DNA of 64,000 nucleotides, from positions 1-64,000 of the forward strand of contig CAKQSE010000001.1 of the NCBI GenBank assembly GCA_934272785.1, given 5' to 3'. This document shows positions 1-7,879 of the stretch, one piece after another. The position numbers and the translations under genes are program-made. The DNA is from an uncultured Alphaproteobacteria bacterium. GTDB taxonomy: Bacteria; Pseudomonadota; Alphaproteobacteria; Rs-D84. The notes under the pieces were generated by a model, which saw only the letters and a list, made by a program, of their open reading frames with translations, searched no databases and was not told where the DNA came from. The number at the start of each line of letters is the position of its first letter. Position 1 is the stretch's first letter.

Positions 1-179
1 TATGAGTAGTACTGTAAATCATTAGATATAACAGAATAACCGAGTTTCTTGAAATGTCGACCAACGATTCCCGTGCCCGCAAACAAGTCACAGAAAGTTT
101 GATTGTTTTTTCCAGCAATCTCAAACACTGAGTCCCGTATGAAATTGAGAAGAGATAATTTGCTGCCAATGTAATTCAT
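1..179 (-). CDS. Type II DNA adenine-N6 methyltransferase, D12 class (partial)
   Basis: Only the first 59 or so codons are inside the window; the gene continues past base 1. The reading begins MNYIGSK and then shows DLFAGTGIVG followed by an ISNDLQ-type stretch. These are motif X (YIGSK) and the AdoMet-binding motif I (D-x-F-x-G-x-G) of Dam/D12-class adenine methyltransferases. The ATG lies 2 bases after the stop of the HNH endonuclease gene, so the two genes are probably translationally coupled and form a type II restriction-modification pair. The endonuclease-first order, and the apparent resemblance of both proteins to the NlaIII (CATG) group, is recalled family knowledge and not a database result. 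The specificity is therefore an inference. Confidence 0.8.
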   Translation of the reverse strand, partial: MNYIGSKLSLLNFIRDSVFEIAGKNNQTFCDLFAGTGIVGRHFKKLGYSVISNDLQYYS

Positions 180-181
180 AT

Positions 182-847
182 TTATTCGCCAAAAAGTTTC
201 TTGGCCATATATTGGGCCGTTTCTGTGGAAATTTTTTTGATGGATTCTTTACGATATGCGACGGGATCGTATTGATAGCAACCGATACACCCAAGGCGTT
301 CGTTCCAATTTTCGTCACCCTTGTAAAAAGAGTAGGGATTGCCCATAATATTTTTTGCGTCCCAGCGTTTATTAGTTTCTTGGCAACGTTTGCAAATCTG
401 ACGTTTAATATCATTTGCGGCTTTGCACAGTGGTTGAAAATCTTCTAAGCGTTGTGTTTTAGGATTTGAGATGCGGTTATCATTTTTACGGCCATCTTTG
501 TGATCAATTTCTATGGTTGTATTTTCTGATTTGCCGTTTACGCCCAACATAACGCAGTTTTGCTTTTTATAGAAATCTTTAATATCTTGTCGGATTGCGT
601 TGTTGAAGGTTTGCTTTTTATTAAAACCGTTCAGGCGAATGCGGTCTATTGAATTCCCCGGTGTTTTGCTTTTATCAAATTCGACATTATAAATTTTTGC
701 CAATGGCGATGAACGTCTGCACCAAGAGCCACCGTTGCCCAATTTAAGACTTTTGTATTCGCCGGTAAATAGCGATGTGTCTATCCATGGGCTGATGCCG
801 TTTGAATCAGCGTGCGCCAACTTTAAGAACAAGTCACCCTTTGTCAT
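182..847 (-). CDS. HNH-family type II restriction endonuclease
   Basis: A 221-residue protein with an HNH/beta-beta-alpha-metal core: IDHKDGRKNDNR (about residues 113-124), followed by an F-Q-P-L-C-K-A-A-N segment. Two Cys pairs, CKRC and CIGC, flank the C-terminal part and suggest a structural zinc site. The length and the single HNH domain fit small type II enzymes. The N-terminal and HNH regions look like the NlaIII-like group (recognition CATG), from memory only. It would cut unmethylated DNA and is paired with the adjacent D12 methyltransferase, whose ATG follows the stop by 2 bases. The start at 847 faces the divergent controller gene. Codon use is AT-rich compared with the housekeeping genes, which suggests acquisition by transfer. 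Confidence 0.8.
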   Translation of the reverse strand: MTKGDLFLKLAHADSNGISPWIDTSLFTGEYKSLKLGNGGSWCRRSSPLAKIYNVEFDKSKTPGNSIDRIRLNGFNKKQTFNNAIRQDIKDFYKKQNCVMLGVNGKSENTTIEIDHKDGRKNDNRISNPKTQRLEDFQPLCKAANDIKRQICKRCQETNKRWDAKNIMGNPYSFYKGDENWNERLGCIGCYQYDPVAYRKESIKKISTETAQYMAKKLFGE

Positions 848-931
848 AACATACCTATGTATTTTTTCATGGGCATGAATAACATGATATCAATTTGAGT
901 TCAAGAGTTTTTTGATATCAAAATTAGAGCA
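848..931. promoter_or_regulatory. Divergent R-M control region with two palindromes
   Basis: This 84-base gap separates the endonuclease from the controller gene. It holds two perfect 14-base palindromic sites, TTCATGGGCATGAA (866-879, 6-base arms) and TTTTGATATCAAAA (910-923). They are likely operators for the XRE controller. CATG occurs three times in 19 bases (868, 874, 883), so methylation by the neighbouring enzyme could also modulate this promoter if its target is CATG. Confidence 0.6.
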
Positions 932-1180
932 ATGAAAACTAGCCCTAAATCTATTTTTGATAAGCGATACAAGAAACTGATTGAAAAATTGGTTGATGTC
1001 CGCGCGTCAAAAAACATTTCCCAGCGCGAGTTAGCAAAGATGGCAAGTGTGTCACAGTGTTATATCGGCAGAACGGAAACGTTTGAAAGACGATTGGATT
1101 TGATAGAATTTATAGATTTATGCAGGGTTTTGGAATTATCTGACCAAGATATATTGAATCTAGTAAAAAGTATTTTGTAA
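932..1180 (+). CDS. XRE-family controller (C) protein of the R-M system
   Basis: An 82-residue protein made almost entirely of one helix-turn-helix domain. The segment KNISQRELAKMASVSQCYIG (residues 28-47) is the classic XRE/Cro-CI HTH, followed by an R-x-E recognition segment and a D-L-C-x-V-L helix. C proteins of type II systems have this size and delay endonuclease expression until methylation is complete. It is transcribed divergently from the endonuclease and sits next to two palindromes that could be its operators. There is no convincing Shine-Dalgarno sequence before the ATG, as is common for leaderless C genes. A hairpin terminator follows at 1189. Confidence 0.8.
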   Translation: MKTSPKSIFDKRYKKLIEKLVDVRASKNISQRELAKMASVSQCYIGRTETFERRLDLIEFIDLCRVLELSDQDILNLVKSIL

Positions 1181-1188
1181 TTACTTCT

Positions 1189-1209
1189 CCGCCCACGTGG
1201 CGGTTTTTT
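1189..1209 (+). terminator. Rho-independent terminator after the C gene
   Basis: CCGCC-CACGT-GGCGG hairpin followed by TTTTTT, 9 bases after the controller stop codon. Confidence 0.75.
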
Positions 1210-1211
1210 GT

Positions 1212-1239
1212 TTGCCATTTGCGTGGCGCGTGGTAAAAT
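1212..1239 (+). promoter_or_regulatory. Promoter of the kinase-like pair, leaderless
   Basis: TTGCCA (1212-1217), 16-base spacer, then TGG-TAAAAT (extended -10, 1231-1239). The ATG at 1246 follows the -10 by 6 bases, so transcription should start at or beside the start codon. Confidence 0.55.
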
Positions 1240-1245
1240 GTCAGT

Positions 1246-2223
1246 ATGAAGAAAATGGATGATAATTTTCGTGGCACGCGGGGCAGTTTGCCACCACAAC
1301 TGTTTAAATATATCGACCAGGCCAATATGGCGGCCGAGACAGCACGTTTTACCGAATACATAAATTCGTTGTCTGGGGATTTCTTGGGCCGGGTTTCAGA
1401 AATTGGGCAGCGTGACACCGCGTCCCAGAAAAAACAGACAACACCGATTGTTGATGATGCCACCAACGGTGATAATGCTGTTCGCGCCGCCGCGGGCGAT
1501 TTCTGGCAAAATGTGCACCATGTGCAACCGGGTGATACATTTGCGACAATTGTTCCCCAGACCCCAAAACTGTTTGACCAGGATGTAAAGATGGAATACA
1601 TTGGTCACGGTATGGTCGGCAACGTATATAAAATGCAGATTGGCGACGTCACGCTTGCACTGAAAATAAACCGCGTGCCAAACGTTATTACTGATTTGGC
1701 CGCCATAGAGATGCATCGTCACGCGCGTAATCTGATAAACCGGCCATATATTGGTGCAACGTTCCAGCACCAGGGTGAAACGTATTCGTGGATATTGTCT
1801 GATTACGTTGCCGACGGTCGTGACAACGATAAATCATATGCCACCGCCCGGGACAAGGTGTTTTATGCCGCAATGACCAAGGGACTGAAATATTCCGATT
1901 TGCACTTTGGCAATGTCAAGGGCGGTCGTATAATTGATATTTCTGGGATAGAGCGCAATAACATCAGACTCAGCCGTATCGAGGTGGATATGGTTAAAAA
2001 GTTTTTGTATCTGATGCGCACAAATGATATGCCGCGTTTTCGCCAGTTGGCCGAAATTGCGGTTACCCGTTTCCCAAATGTGATAAAGTACATGTTTGTG
2101 AAAATGAATATTTACCAGATGGAAATGCCGATGCAGTTACAGCCGTTCAAGAAAATGCTGTTTGATTATAATCGTCGTGCGCGTGCGGTATTTGATGCGC
2201 AGACGGTTTCGCGCAAGGCCTAG
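1246..2223 (+). CDS. Kinase-fold protein, tandem copy 1
   Basis: A 325-residue protein with protein-kinase-like signatures. There is a glycine-rich loop GHGMVGNVY (about 120-128), the beta-3 lysine in LALKINR (K140), a possible alpha-C glutamate near 155, a catalytic-loop-like DLHFGN (D218 to N223) and a metal-binding Asp in IIDISG (D231). The short gap between loop and second Asp recalls RIO/LPS-kinase-like or APH-like folds more than Ser/Thr kinases. The N-terminal 110 residues are not recognised apart from a motif RGSLPPQLFKYID that is shared with the next gene. It probably phosphorylates a protein or small molecule; no substrate can be named. It starts directly behind an extended -10 box without a ribosome binding site. 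Confidence 0.55.
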   Translation: MKKMDDNFRGTRGSLPPQLFKYIDQANMAAETARFTEYINSLSGDFLGRVSEIGQRDTASQKKQTTPIVDDATNGDNAVRAAAGDFWQNVHHVQPGDTFATIVPQTPKLFDQDVKMEYIGHGMVGNVYKMQIGDVTLALKINRVPNVITDLAAIEMHRHARNLINRPYIGATFQHQGETYSWILSDYVADGRDNDKSYATARDKVFYAAMTKGLKYSDLHFGNVKGGRIIDISGIERNNIRLSRIEVDMVKKFLYLMRTNDMPRFRQLAEIAVTRFPNVIKYMFVKMNIYQMEMPMQLQPFKKMLFDYNRRARAVFDAQTVSRKA

Positions 2224-2234
2224 GGTGAATTCAG

Positions 2235-3074
2235 ATGAAACGATACACAAATCAGTCAACGGGTCCCCGGGGCAGCTTGCCGCCCCAGTTGTTCAAATAC
2301 ATTGATATGTCTAAAATATCCCAGGCCACGGCCCAGTTTGTCGAGTATATGAATAAACTGGCCGATGCGTTTCATCAAAACGTCAATCACGATGATGCGT
2401 TTGCCAGTATTAAAAATAAAAGACTGAATGCCCCCAATCTGTTTGGCCAGCGGGTAAAGCTGCGCTATATCGACAGTGGCATGAACGGCACGGTGTATGA
2501 AATGTACATCGGGGACCAGCGTTTTGCGTTCAAGATAAATCGTTCATCACATTCGGATACCAGTGAACTGGAAACATTGCATTTCCAGAAAAAGGCGCGC
2601 AATTTATTAAACAAAATCTATATCGGTTCGACGTTTGAATACGATGGTCTGGTGTATTCGTGGTTGTTGATGGATTATGTTGCGGCGTCTAATGAAGACA
2701 CGTTTGATTTCGCGCGTGAACGCCTGTATTACGCAAATTTGACCAAGGGGCTGGTCTATGAAGACGTATCCGAAGATAACCTGAGAAATGGCAAGGTCAT
2801 CGACCGTGGCAATTTATGGCAACGTAAAATTCCACTGACGCGCCCTGAAATAGACCTGGTCAAGAAAATGGTCTATGCAATGCGTACCGATGATATGATC
2901 ATGTTCGAAACACTGGCAACATATGCATTAAAGTCACATCCGATGGTTATAAATTACATGATGGTGTCGATGATGAATTTGCTGGGCGAAACGCCGGCCC
3001 GGTTTCGAAAGTTTCGTGTCGTCATTTTGGATAAATTTAATATTATTAAACAGTCAAAACACGCCGGCCGTTAA
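2235..3074 (+). CDS. Kinase-fold protein, tandem copy 2
   Basis: A 279-residue paralogue of the preceding gene, 11 bases downstream and surely in the same transcript. The N-terminal RGSLPPQLFKYID motif, the G-loop (DSGMNGTVYE), the lysine in FAFKINR, the D-V-S-E-D-N catalytic loop and the following VID Asp are all present, so the catalytic residues survive despite divergence. It lacks about 45 residues of the linker seen in copy 1. Its end overlaps the convergent transporter gene by 4 bases. The pair may form a heterodimer or act on different targets. No partner gene nearby fixes the role. Confidence 0.55.
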   Translation: MKRYTNQSTGPRGSLPPQLFKYIDMSKISQATAQFVEYMNKLADAFHQNVNHDDAFASIKNKRLNAPNLFGQRVKLRYIDSGMNGTVYEMYIGDQRFAFKINRSSHSDTSELETLHFQKKARNLLNKIYIGSTFEYDGLVYSWLLMDYVAASNEDTFDFARERLYYANLTKGLVYEDVSEDNLRNGKVIDRGNLWQRKIPLTRPEIDLVKKMVYAMRTDDMIMFETLATYALKSHPMVINYMMVSMMNLLGETPARFRKFRVVILDKFNIIKQSKHAGR

Positions 3075-3559
3075 AGTCCCAAAAAATATTGCGCCGCGCG
3101 ACCAATTACAAATGCAACACCTGATACGGTGGCGCATACCAAAAACATTTCGGTTGCGTTGCGTCGCCATGGCGCGTGGCGAATTTTTCCGACAATAAAA
3201 TTAAATGCAAATATTATAATAATCGCGGTTGCAAACGTCGCCCCCAATGCCAGACCGCGATTTGGTGTCACGCAAAACGGCAATATCAAAAATACGCACG
3301 TTATCATATACGCCGTGCCCGTCAGTGCGCCCGCACGCAGTGCCCCAGAAATATTTCCCGCCCGCGCCGCCAGATAGTTTGATGCCGCCATTGACAGGGC
3401 CGCCGTAATTGACGCGATGATTGCGGTCAACACGATATCGCGCCGGTGCGGGATTGTGAACGCAATTCCGGCAATCAATCCGGTCAGTGATACCAGTGCG
3501 TCATGCATGCCTAAAACGGTTGCGCCAATTGGGTTAAAATCGTTGTTTTTATGCTTCAT
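3071..3559 (-). CDS. VIT/CCC1-family (Fe/Mn) membrane transporter, short form
   Basis: A 162-residue polytopic protein with about four to five hydrophobic segments. The N-terminal stretch GMHDALVSLTGLIAGIAF followed by AALSMAASNYLAAR matches the VIT1/CCC1 (nodulin-21-like) signature, in which a conserved Asp in TM1 and a small-residue SMA-x-x-x-Y helix carry divalent iron or manganese. It is shorter than most family members (about 230 residues) and lacks the cytoplasmic metal-binding loop between TM2 and TM3, as some bacterial forms do. It converges on the kinase gene with a 4-base overlap and diverges from ppdK. The assignment rests on two motifs, so the substrate is uncertain. Confidence 0.6.
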   Translation of the reverse strand: MKHKNNDFNPIGATVLGMHDALVSLTGLIAGIAFTIPHRRDIVLTAIIASITAALSMAASNYLAARAGNISGALRAGALTGTAYMITCVFLILPFCVTPNRGLALGATFATAIIIIFAFNFIVGKIRHAPWRRNATEMFLVCATVSGVAFVIGRAAQYFLGL

Positions 3560-3719
3560 TGTGTCTGCAAATCAGCCTAGCCCAAACGGGATATTTTTGC
3601 CCCAGGAATCAATTGATAACGCGCCCACAAAAAAATCCGAAATTTATAAAGATTTTTTCTTGCAATTGTGGGCTTTTTTGCCCAAAATCACAGGGCTTTT
3701 TAATTCAAAAGGAGAAACC

Positions 3720-6377
3720 ATGAGCAATAAATGGGTATATACTTTCGGCAATGGTGCCGCCGAAGGCCGCGCAGATATGCGTAATCTGCTGGGCGGCAAG
3801 GGCGCGAACCTGGCTGAAATGAACTTGGTTGGATTGCCGGTTCCGGCGGGCTTTACCGTGACGACCGACGTCTGCACATATTACTATAACAACAACGAAA
3901 CATATCCAGCCGATTTGATGGACCAGGTGCACGCGGGTATCGCGCACATTGAATCCATTATGGGCAAAAAATTCGCAGACATGGATAACCCATTGCTGGT
4001 TTCTGTGCGCAGTGGCGCGCGTGTTTCTATGCCGGGTATGATGGATACGGTTTTGAATCTGGGTCTGAACGATGACACGGTCAAGGCATTGGCACGTCAT
4101 TCGGGCAACGAACGTTTTGCATACGATTCATATCGCCGTTTTATCATGATGTTTTCTGACGTTGTGTTGGGCGCAGATATCAATCTGTTTGAACACAAAC
4201 TGGAAGAAATGAAGGAAGCCAAGGGTTACAAGGTTGATACAGAATTGACCGCAGATGACCTGAAAGAATTGGTGGAACAGTTCAAAGAAATCGGTGTCAA
4301 AATTGGCAAAGTATTCCCCCAGGATCCATGGGAACAATTGAAATTGGGTATCGGTGCCGTATTCGGCAGCTGGATGAGCAAAAAGGCCATCACATACCGC
4401 AAACTGAACAATATCCCGGGCGATTGGGGCACCGCTGTGAACGTCCAGGCGATGGTATTCGGTAATTCTGGCGACGACAGTGCAACCGGTGTATGCTTCA
4501 GCCGTGACCCGGCCACCGGCGAAAACAAATACTATGGTGAATATTTAATCAATGCCCAGGGCGAAGACGTCGTTGCGGGTATCCGCACGCCCCAGCCAAT
4601 GAGCAAAGATGATTCTGGTCGTCTGTCATTGGAAGAAGCAATGCCGGCGGTATATAAAGAATTGTGCGATGTTCGTGAAAAACTGGAACAGCACTATAAA
4701 GATATGCAGGATATGGAATTCACCATCGAACACGGAAAACTGTGGATGTTACAGTGCCGTAATGGTAAACGCACGGCTGCTGCTGCGGTCCGTATGGCGG
4801 TTGAAATGGTGAACGAAGGTTTGCTGACCAAAGAAGAAGCAATTCTGCGCGTTGGTGCGGACCAGTTAAATCACCTGTTGCACCCAATGTTGGACCCCAA
4901 GGCTGAACGTGATGTAATCGCGATTGGTTTGCCGGCGTCCCCAGGTGCCGCGGTTGGCCAGGCCGTATTTAACGCCGAAGATGCTGAAAAATGGGCATCC
5001 GAGGGTAAAAAGGTTATGCTGATTCGCGTTGAAACATCGCCCGAAGATATCGCGGGTATGAACGCGGCCCAGGGTGTTATCACGGCACGTGGTGGTATGA
5101 CATCACACGCGGCGGTGGTTGCACGTGGTATGGGTACACCATGCGTATCGGGTTCACCAGACATCAAAATTGACTATGCAACAAAAACACTGACCACAAC
5201 CGCCGGCGTCGTTATCCACGAAGGTGATTGGGTTTCTATCGATGGTGCCCAGGGCCAGATTATCCGTGGTGCGGTTCCAACCGTATCTGTGGAATTGACC
5301 GGTAATTTCGGCACATTGATGCAGTGGGTTGATGAAATCAAAACACTGACGGTCAAGGCAAACGCCGAAACACCAAAAGATGCAAAACAGGCACGTGATT
5401 TCGGTGCCGAAGGTATTGGTCTGGCACGTACAGAACACATGTTCTTTGACCCATCACGTATCCAGGATATGCGTGAAATGATTTTGGCTGATGACGAGGC
5501 GGGTCGCCGCGCCGCATTGGCGAAATTGTTGCCATATCAAAAGGCGGACTTTGTCGAACTGTTCAAGATTATGGATGGCCTGCCGGTTACAATTCGTTTG
5601 ATTGACCCACCACTCCATGAATTCTTGCCACACACCGATGCAGAAATCGCAGAATTGGCCGCACACATCGGCAAGACAGTAGAATTCGTCAAGGCACGCA
5701 GCGAAGCATTGCGCGAATCCAACCCAATGTTGGGCCATCGTGGTTGCCGCCTGGCAATTACATACCCAGAAATCTGTGAAATGCAGACACGTGCAATTCT
5801 GTCGGCGGCATTGGAATGCCAGGCGGCGGGCGTTTCTGTTCACCCAGAAATCGAAGTTCCATTGGTTGGTTCGAAAAAAGAAGTTGATATCGTCAAGGCG
5901 GTTATTGACGCCACAGCCAAAGAATTGTTTGCAGAAACCGGAAAATCGGTTGAATACACCGTCGGTTCCATGATTGAATTGCCACGCGCGGCAGTGCTGG
6001 CCAATGAAATCGCGGAAAGCTGCGAATTCTTTGAATTCGGAACAAACGATTTGACCCAGACAACATTGGGTATGTCCCGTGATGATACTGGTAAAATCTT
6101 GGACGAATACCGTGCACGCGGCGTGTATGTTGCCGACCCATTTGCATCGGTTGATCAATTGGGCGTTGGCCTGTTGATAAAAGATGCAGTTGCCAAGGCG
6201 CGCGCGACCAAGGGTGATAAAATCCACTTGGGCGTTTGCGGCGAACATGGCGGCGATCCTGACTCTATTGAATTCTTCCACAAGGTTGGATTTAATTCAG
6301 TATCGTGCAGTCCGTTCCGCGTGCCAATCGCACGTTTGGCGGCGGCGCAAGCAGCGGTCAAATTCCCGCGCAAATAA
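3720..6377 (+). CDS. ppdK: Pyruvate, phosphate dikinase
   Basis: An 885-residue enzyme, the usual PPDK length, that interconverts pyruvate + ATP + Pi and PEP + AMP + PPi in the cytosol. The order is complete: N-terminal ATP-grasp (GGKGANLAEM near the start), central phosphohistidine domain with GGMTSHAAVV (catalytic His near residue 463), and C-terminal PEP/pyruvate TIM barrel ending in GVCGEHGGDPDS (catalytic Cys near 840). I chose the ATG at 3720 because AAAAGGAG stands 6 bases upstream and the protein then begins exactly at the family N-terminus; an in-frame upstream extension is not plausible. PPi-dependent PPDK is typical of fermentative or host-associated bacteria that save ATP in glycolysis. 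A strong terminator follows. Confidence 0.97.
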   Translation: MSNKWVYTFGNGAAEGRADMRNLLGGKGANLAEMNLVGLPVPAGFTVTTDVCTYYYNNNETYPADLMDQVHAGIAHIESIMGKKFADMDNPLLVSVRSGARVSMPGMMDTVLNLGLNDDTVKALARHSGNERFAYDSYRRFIMMFSDVVLGADINLFEHKLEEMKEAKGYKVDTELTADDLKELVEQFKEIGVKIGKVFPQDPWEQLKLGIGAVFGSWMSKKAITYRKLNNIPGDWGTAVNVQAMVFGNSGDDSATGVCFSRDPATGENKYYGEYLINAQGEDVVAGIRTPQPMSKDDSGRLSLEEAMPAVYKELCDVREKLEQHYKDMQDMEFTIEHGKLWMLQCRNGKRTAAAAVRMAVEMVNEGLLTKEEAILRVGADQLNHLLHPMLDPKAERDVIAIGLPASPGAAVGQAVFNAEDAEKWASEGKKVMLIRVETSPEDIAGMNAAQGVITARGGMTSHAAVVARGMGTPCVSGSPDIKIDYATKTLTTTAGVVIHEGDWVSIDGAQGQIIRGAVPTVSVELTGNFGTLMQWVDEIKTLTVKANAETPKDAKQARDFGAEGIGLARTEHMFFDPSRIQDMREMILADDEAGRRAALAKLLPYQKADFVELFKIMDGLPVTIRLIDPPLHEFLPHTDAEIAELAAHIGKTVEFVKARSEALRESNPMLGHRGCRLAITYPEICEMQTRAILSAALECQAAGVSVHPEIEVPLVGSKKEVDIVKAVIDATAKELFAETGKSVEYTVGSMIELPRAAVLANEIAESCEFFEFGTNDLTQTTLGMSRDDTGKILDEYRARGVYVADPFASVDQLGVGLLIKDAVAKARATKGDKIHLGVCGEHGGDPDSIEFFHKVGFNSVSCSPFRVPIARLAAAQAAVKFPRK

Positions 6378-6381
6378 AAAA

Positions 6382-6405
6382 ATGCCCCACCCGGGGCATT
6401 TTTTT
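6382..6405 (+). terminator. Rho-independent terminator of ppdK
   Basis: ATGCCCC-ACCC-GGGGCAT-type stem flanked by A and T runs, 4 bases after the ppdK stop. Confidence 0.85.
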
Positions 6406-7411
6406 ATTAGAGAGCAATGCGCAGAGAGCAGAGAGCAATGAAGCGCGCCACCAGCGCGCTTGTTTTTACCGTCGCAGTCTAAGTTCCCCTCTGGCCAGAG
6501 GGGTGGTGCGCAGCACCGGGGTGTCGGTTTATGGGTTGCCGCGCTTCGCTCGCAATGACAAGAGGTTGACTCTATGAAATTCCCCTTCGCCAGGAAACCA
6601 CCCACGGAATTTAACAATTCCGCGGGGCCCGGGCCGGGGGGCACGAAGTGAACGGGGTAGTGGTATTATCAGTCCCTGCGGGGCAATGGTGACCCTCCTT
6701 CGTCGGTATGACGACTTAAAAATAATATTCCGCAGAAAAATGAATTATGTTCGTAGAAAAAAACTTAAAAACTTGTCATTCCTGCGCAGGCAGGAATAGG
6801 GTCTAAGAAATTACTTTCGTCAATATACGCAAAAATTAGAACCCAACCACACAACAGCGTCACCCCGACGAAGGTCGGGGTCCATTGTGTTCCCTTGGTA
6901 TGTTGTAATTGGACGATTAGTCCCCATAAAATAAAATCAGCAATTGTTCGGGCATGGCTCGCGTTCGCTCGCACTATATAGTCCCTATTCCTGCCTGCGC
7001 AGGAATGACAATAAGCACGCACCATGTGCGACATTATTACCTGGATTCTGGGGACTCTACCCACAAAATCTGACAATTTTGCGAGGCCCGGACAAGCCCC
7101 AGAATGACAAGAGTAAAAAACGCGCTAAGTTCCCCTCCGGTGGAGGGGTGGCACGTAGTGCCGGGGTGGTCTTGAGAATTCGTAATATTGTATATGTGTA
7201 AAAAAAGACCACCTCCCCGCTACGCGGTACTCCTCCACAGGAGGAGAACCTAGTCCGCGACAGCCGTAAAATAAAGTTCCCTTCTGGCGAGAGAGGTGTC
7301 CGCAGGGCGGGGTGTCGTTTTATGGATTGCCGCGCTTCGCTCGCAATGACAAGTTTTTAAGTTTTCTATTCTAAAACTATATCACTTTATCACTATATCA
7401 CTTACTCACTT
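6406..7411. repeat. Intergenic repeat mosaic (about 1 kb, no gene)
   Basis: I see no credible gene here. The block is a patchwork of short palindromic units that recur in other gaps of this window. Family A is GTTCCCCTCTGGCCAGAGGG-like (6484, 7129, 7277). Family B is ACCCCGACGAAGGTCGGGGT (about 6859). Family C is CATTCCTGCGCAGGCAGGAA (about 6777, and inverted near 6985). Element E, containing GGAATTTAACAATTCC (6594-6637), is embedded in a family A-like unit. A TTGCCGCGCTTCGCTCGCAA unit and an AT-rich heptad unit (family D, 7370-7411) close the block. Confidence 0.7.
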
Positions 7412-7594
7412 TTAAAGTGCCAGGCTGTGGTGCGTCGCACTGATAAAACTAATCAACTGAAATGTATTTAAAGAATATCGTCCGATGGCCAGGCGTTCGT
7501 ATTCGCCAGGCGTCAAATCCATGGCGTTGCACATAAACACAACAGATAATCCCATTTCTTGCCGAATTTGCTCAATTTGAACACCGATTTTCAT
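7412..7594 (-). CDS. Small XRE-like helix-turn-helix protein
   Basis: A 60-residue protein starting MKIGVQIEQIRQEMGLS. The segment around residues 8-45 reads like a degenerate XRE HTH: a helix, 'MGLSVVFMCNAMDLTPGEYERLAIG', then a third helix. An upstream in-frame ATG at 7618 would lie inside the terminator hairpin, so I prefer 7594, which has GGGGGCG just before it. The gene lies directly downstream of a structured RNA that ends in a rho-independent terminator, so its expression may depend on read-through or antitermination. It could be an autoregulator. Being short and divergent, it might also be non-functional. Confidence 0.45.
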   Translation of the reverse strand: MKIGVQIEQIRQEMGLSVVFMCNAMDLTPGEYERLAIGRYSLNTFQLISFISATHHSLAL

Positions 7595-7603
7595 ATGCGC
7601 CCC

Positions 7604-7777
7604 CAAAAAGAAAACCACCAGAAAATCAGGTGGTTGGAGGTTAAGAGCTATAATAGAGTATAGTGCGTTTATTCAATATATTCACGCCCTCCAACCGTTC
7701 TGGTTGGAGATGTTATCGTCTTCTCGTGACGCTCTATTTTGGGACTCTTAAACCCCACAATGGCAACCCGCCATTGC
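7604..7777 (-). ncRNA. Structured leader or small RNA ending in a terminator
   Basis: On the minus strand a promoter (7784-7812) precedes about 170 bases of strongly paired sequence. In order: a perfect 5' hairpin, CAATGGC-GGGTT-GCCATTG (7776-7758); a long arm built from GGTTTAAGAG/CTCTTAACC, AATAGAG/CTCTATT and TCACG/CGTGA; an apical hairpin CTCCAACC-AGAAC-GGTTGGAG (7709-7689); and a terminator AACCACC-loop-GGTGGTT with a T-rich tail (7635-7604). GGTTGGAGG (7696-7688) can pair instead with CCTCCAACC (7640-7632), which overlaps the terminator's 5' arm, so an antiterminator conformation exists on paper. It is either an attenuator or riboswitch-like leader for the small HTH gene, or a free small RNA. 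I do not recognise it as 6S, SRP, tmRNA or RNase P RNA. Confidence 0.6.
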
Positions 7778-7783
7778 ACCGCG

Positions 7784-7812
7784 ATTATACAATGTTTATG
7801 CATGAAAAACAA
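7784..7812 (-). promoter_or_regulatory. Promoter of the structured RNA
   Basis: Minus strand TTGTTT (7812-7807), 17-base spacer, perfect TATAAT (7789-7784). The first paired base of the RNA lies about 7 bases downstream. Confidence 0.65.
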
Positions 7813-7879
7813 GGAAACATTATTTTATTCCTAAACTTTGGACTTTTATTCCGGGTGGTTTGGTTGTATAATTCGCGGC

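Noticed and set aside
3417..3719. ppdK N-terminal extension from an upstream in-frame start
   Set aside because: A ribosome binding site lies before 3720 and the protein then begins at the family N-terminus; the extra 101 residues overlap the divergent transporter gene.
5454..6281. Long minus-strand reading frame of 275 codons inside ppdK
   Set aside because: It is a shadow of the strongly biased ppdK codons; no domain, start site or promoter, and residues are Cys/Phe/Asn-rich in the way antisense frames are.
6775..7010. Possible CRISPR array in the repeat mosaic
   Set aside because: Repeats are palindromic units of different families, unevenly spaced, without regular spacers or cas genes.
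7604..7777. Known housekeeping RNA (6S, SRP, tmRNA, RNase P)
   Set aside because: No SRP Alu or GNRA-type signature, no tRNA-like ends or tag reading frame, no RNase P core strings; only generic hairpins.
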